Assembly: GCF_024022995.1 (NCBI RefSeq)
Contig: NZ_CP099582.1
Span: 1,240,001-1,304,000 of the forward strand
Reading direction: 5' to 3'
DNA from: Thermococcus aggregans
GTDB taxonomy: Archaea > Methanobacteriota_B > Thermococci > Thermococcales > Thermococcaceae
Length of the DNA stretch: 64,000 bases
Made by a program: the position numbers and the translations under genes. This document shows, piece after piece, positions 62,814-64,000 of the stretch (the first letter of the stretch is position 1; each line of letters starts with the position of its first letter). The notes under the pieces are model-generated. The model searched no databases, was not told where the DNA came from, and saw nothing but the letters and a program-made list of their open reading frames with translations.

Positions 62814-64000
62814 ATGACTACGCTCATAATTGCAGAGAAGCCCAACGTAGCCAGGAAAATAGCCTATGCTCTCGCAGAGGGCAAACCAATAAGGAAAACT
62901 ATTGGTAAAGTTCCATACTATGAGCTAACAAGAGATGGGAAGAAAATAATAGTGGCTCCAGCTGTTGGGCATCTATTCTCCCTCGCACCCAAAGAAAAAA
63001 CCTATGGCTACCCGGTTTTTGATATAGAGTGGGTTCCCGTTTATGTTGCCGAAAAAGGAAAAAGCTACGCAAAGGAGTATATAAAAGCCCTGAGAGAGCT
63101 TGCAAAGAGAGCAGATGAGTTTGTCGTTGCATGTGACTACGACACCGAAGGAGAGGTTATAGGATATACAGCCTTAAAGTATGCTTGTGGAGTTGACCCT
63201 GCAAAAGCTAAGAGAATGAAGTTCTCCGCCCTTACAAAAAAAGACCTGCTAAGAGCTTGGTACAACTTAGAGCCGACTATTAACTTTGGGATGGCGGATG
63301 CTGGGATAGCGCGCCATGTTTTGGACTGGTACTGGGGAGTCAACCTTTCGAGGGCATTGAGCTCGGCCGTGAGAAAGGCCAGCGGTAAGTGGATAATTCT
63401 TTCCACCGGTAGAGTTCAAGGGCCAACCTTGAAGTTCCTGGTTGAGAGAGAGAAGGAAATAGAGAACTTCGTTCCCACGCCCTACTGGGTCATAAAAATG
63501 GTTCTCGAAAAGAACAACCAGCAGTACACTGCAACCTACGAGAAGGACAGAATATTAGACGAGGAAGAGGCCAAGAGAATCGTCCAGGAAGCTAAGAAAG
63601 GACCTGCCTTCGTCGAGAAAGTTGAGGTAAAACAGCAGCAGAGAAATCCTCCTCACCCCTTTGACCTTGGAACGCTTCAAAGGGAAGCATACTCCGCTTT
63701 TGGCTACAGCCCAAAGAAGACTTTAGACATAGCACAGAGACTTTATGAGATGTCTTTGTGCTCTTACCCGAGAACCTCGTCTCAAAAGCTCCCCAAGAAC
63801 CTAAACTTCCGCTCTATAATTCAAAACCTCGCCAAGATTTCGGATTACAAACCCTTTGCACACGAGCTTTTGGGGAAAGGGGAACTCAAACCTGTAGAGG
63901 GAAAAAAGGAAGACCCTGCGCATCCAGCTATATATCCAACTGGAGAGCTACCTAAACCCGGAGAGCTAAGCAAAGAAGAGCAGAACCTTTATGACCTGAT
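62814..64000 (+). CDS. topA: DNA topoisomerase I (type IA), cut by window end
   Basis: ATG 62814, open to the window edge (395 codons visible). [17 protein letters not shown] begins the Toprim domain, which continues with [15 protein letters not shown] (acidic Mg2+ site). The active-site tyrosine is Tyr318 in [29 protein letters not shown] and [16 protein letters not shown] are also diagnostic. It relaxes negative supercoils. The C-terminal zinc domains would lie outside the window. Confidence 0.95.
   Translation, partial: MTTLIIAEKPNVARKIAYALAEGKPIRKTIGKVPYYELTRDGKKIIVAPAVGHLFSLAPKEKTYGYPVFDIEWVPVYVAEKGKSYAKEYIKALRELAKRADEFVVACDYDTEGEVIGYTALKYACGVDPAKAKRMKFSALTKKDLLRAWYNLEPTINFGMADAGIARHVLDWYWGVNLSRALSSAVRKASGKWIILSTGRVQGPTLKFLVEREKEIENFVPTPYWVIKMVLEKNNQQYTATYEKDRILDEEEAKRIVQEAKKGPAFVEKVEVKQQQRNPPHPFDLGTLQREAYSAFGYSPKKTLDIAQRLYEMSLCSYPRTSSQKLPKNLNFRSIIQNLAKISDYKPFAHELLGKGELKPVEGKKEDPAHPAIYPTGELPKPGELSKEEQNLYDL

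Overview
The window looks like chromosomal DNA of a hyperthermophilic archaeon of the order Thermococcales, most likely a lower-GC Thermococcus. The evidence is the gene content: archaeal-type GAPDH with a TGM-like operator, archaeal S-adenosylmethionine synthetase, Trm10, DUF120 riboflavin kinase, deoxyhypusine synthase, ADP-forming acyl-CoA synthetase, 2-oxoacid:ferredoxin oxidoreductases and a CGP-CTERM surface protein. H/ACA and C/D guide RNAs, GGTG-type ribosome binding sites and short TATA-driven leaders fit the same group. Species-level placement is inference.

Region 1 (1-9.4 kb, + strand) is an amino-acid catabolic cluster. It runs from a truncated Asp/Glu-racemase or maleate-isomerase-like enzyme through an aminotransferase, a four-subunit 2-oxoacid:ferredoxin oxidoreductase (A, B, gamma and a detached ferredoxin subunit), a SucC/SucD-type acyl-CoA synthetase pair and a stand-alone D-glutamate cyclase-like protein. 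A second aminotransferase follows. The set reads as a route from (D-)glutamate to 2-oxoglutarate, succinyl-CoA and succinate plus ATP. It ends in a broken aspartate racemase fused head-on to the stump of a peptide-ABC ATPase gene.

Region 2 (9.5-14.6 kb, - strand) is the rest of that peptide ABC importer: binding protein, two permeases and an amidohydrolase. Its ATPase genes appear to have been removed by the same deletion. Region 3 (14.9-24.6 kb) holds GDPD, a ParA with a small ParB-N-terminus-like partner, a GPH-type sugar transporter, an alpha/beta hydrolase, GAPDH, an APC permease with universal-stress domains, and small conserved genes including a HEPN-like orphan. Region 4 (24.7-28.7 kb) has glycyl-tRNA synthetase, tRNA-Ala(CGC), and two AT-rich orphan genes, one a SAP plus PD-(D/E)XK nuclease.

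Region 5 (28.9-38.4 kb, - strand) is an aromatic-amino-acid fermentation cluster: HTH_10 regulator, NSS transporter with a 40-aa MetS-like subunit, ADP-forming acyl-CoA synthetase alpha, IorA, IorB, aminotransferase, SSS transporter and acyl-CoA synthetase beta. Uptake, transamination, oxidative decarboxylation and ATP formation are all encoded together. Region 6 (38.5-46.4 kb) mixes housekeeping genes with two paralogous ATPase/DUF234 genes carrying operator-like repeats, and a three-ORF AT-rich module with an in-frame stop and a possible -1 frameshift.

Region 7 (46.6-64 kb) is mostly housekeeping: MoeA/MoaB, ValRS, Trm10, HtpX, an AK6-like kinase, SAM synthetase, translin, endonuclease V, riboflavin kinase, a DHH phosphoesterase, an EamA transporter and the start of topoisomerase I. 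Two H/ACA RNAs and one C/D box sRNA lie between these genes.
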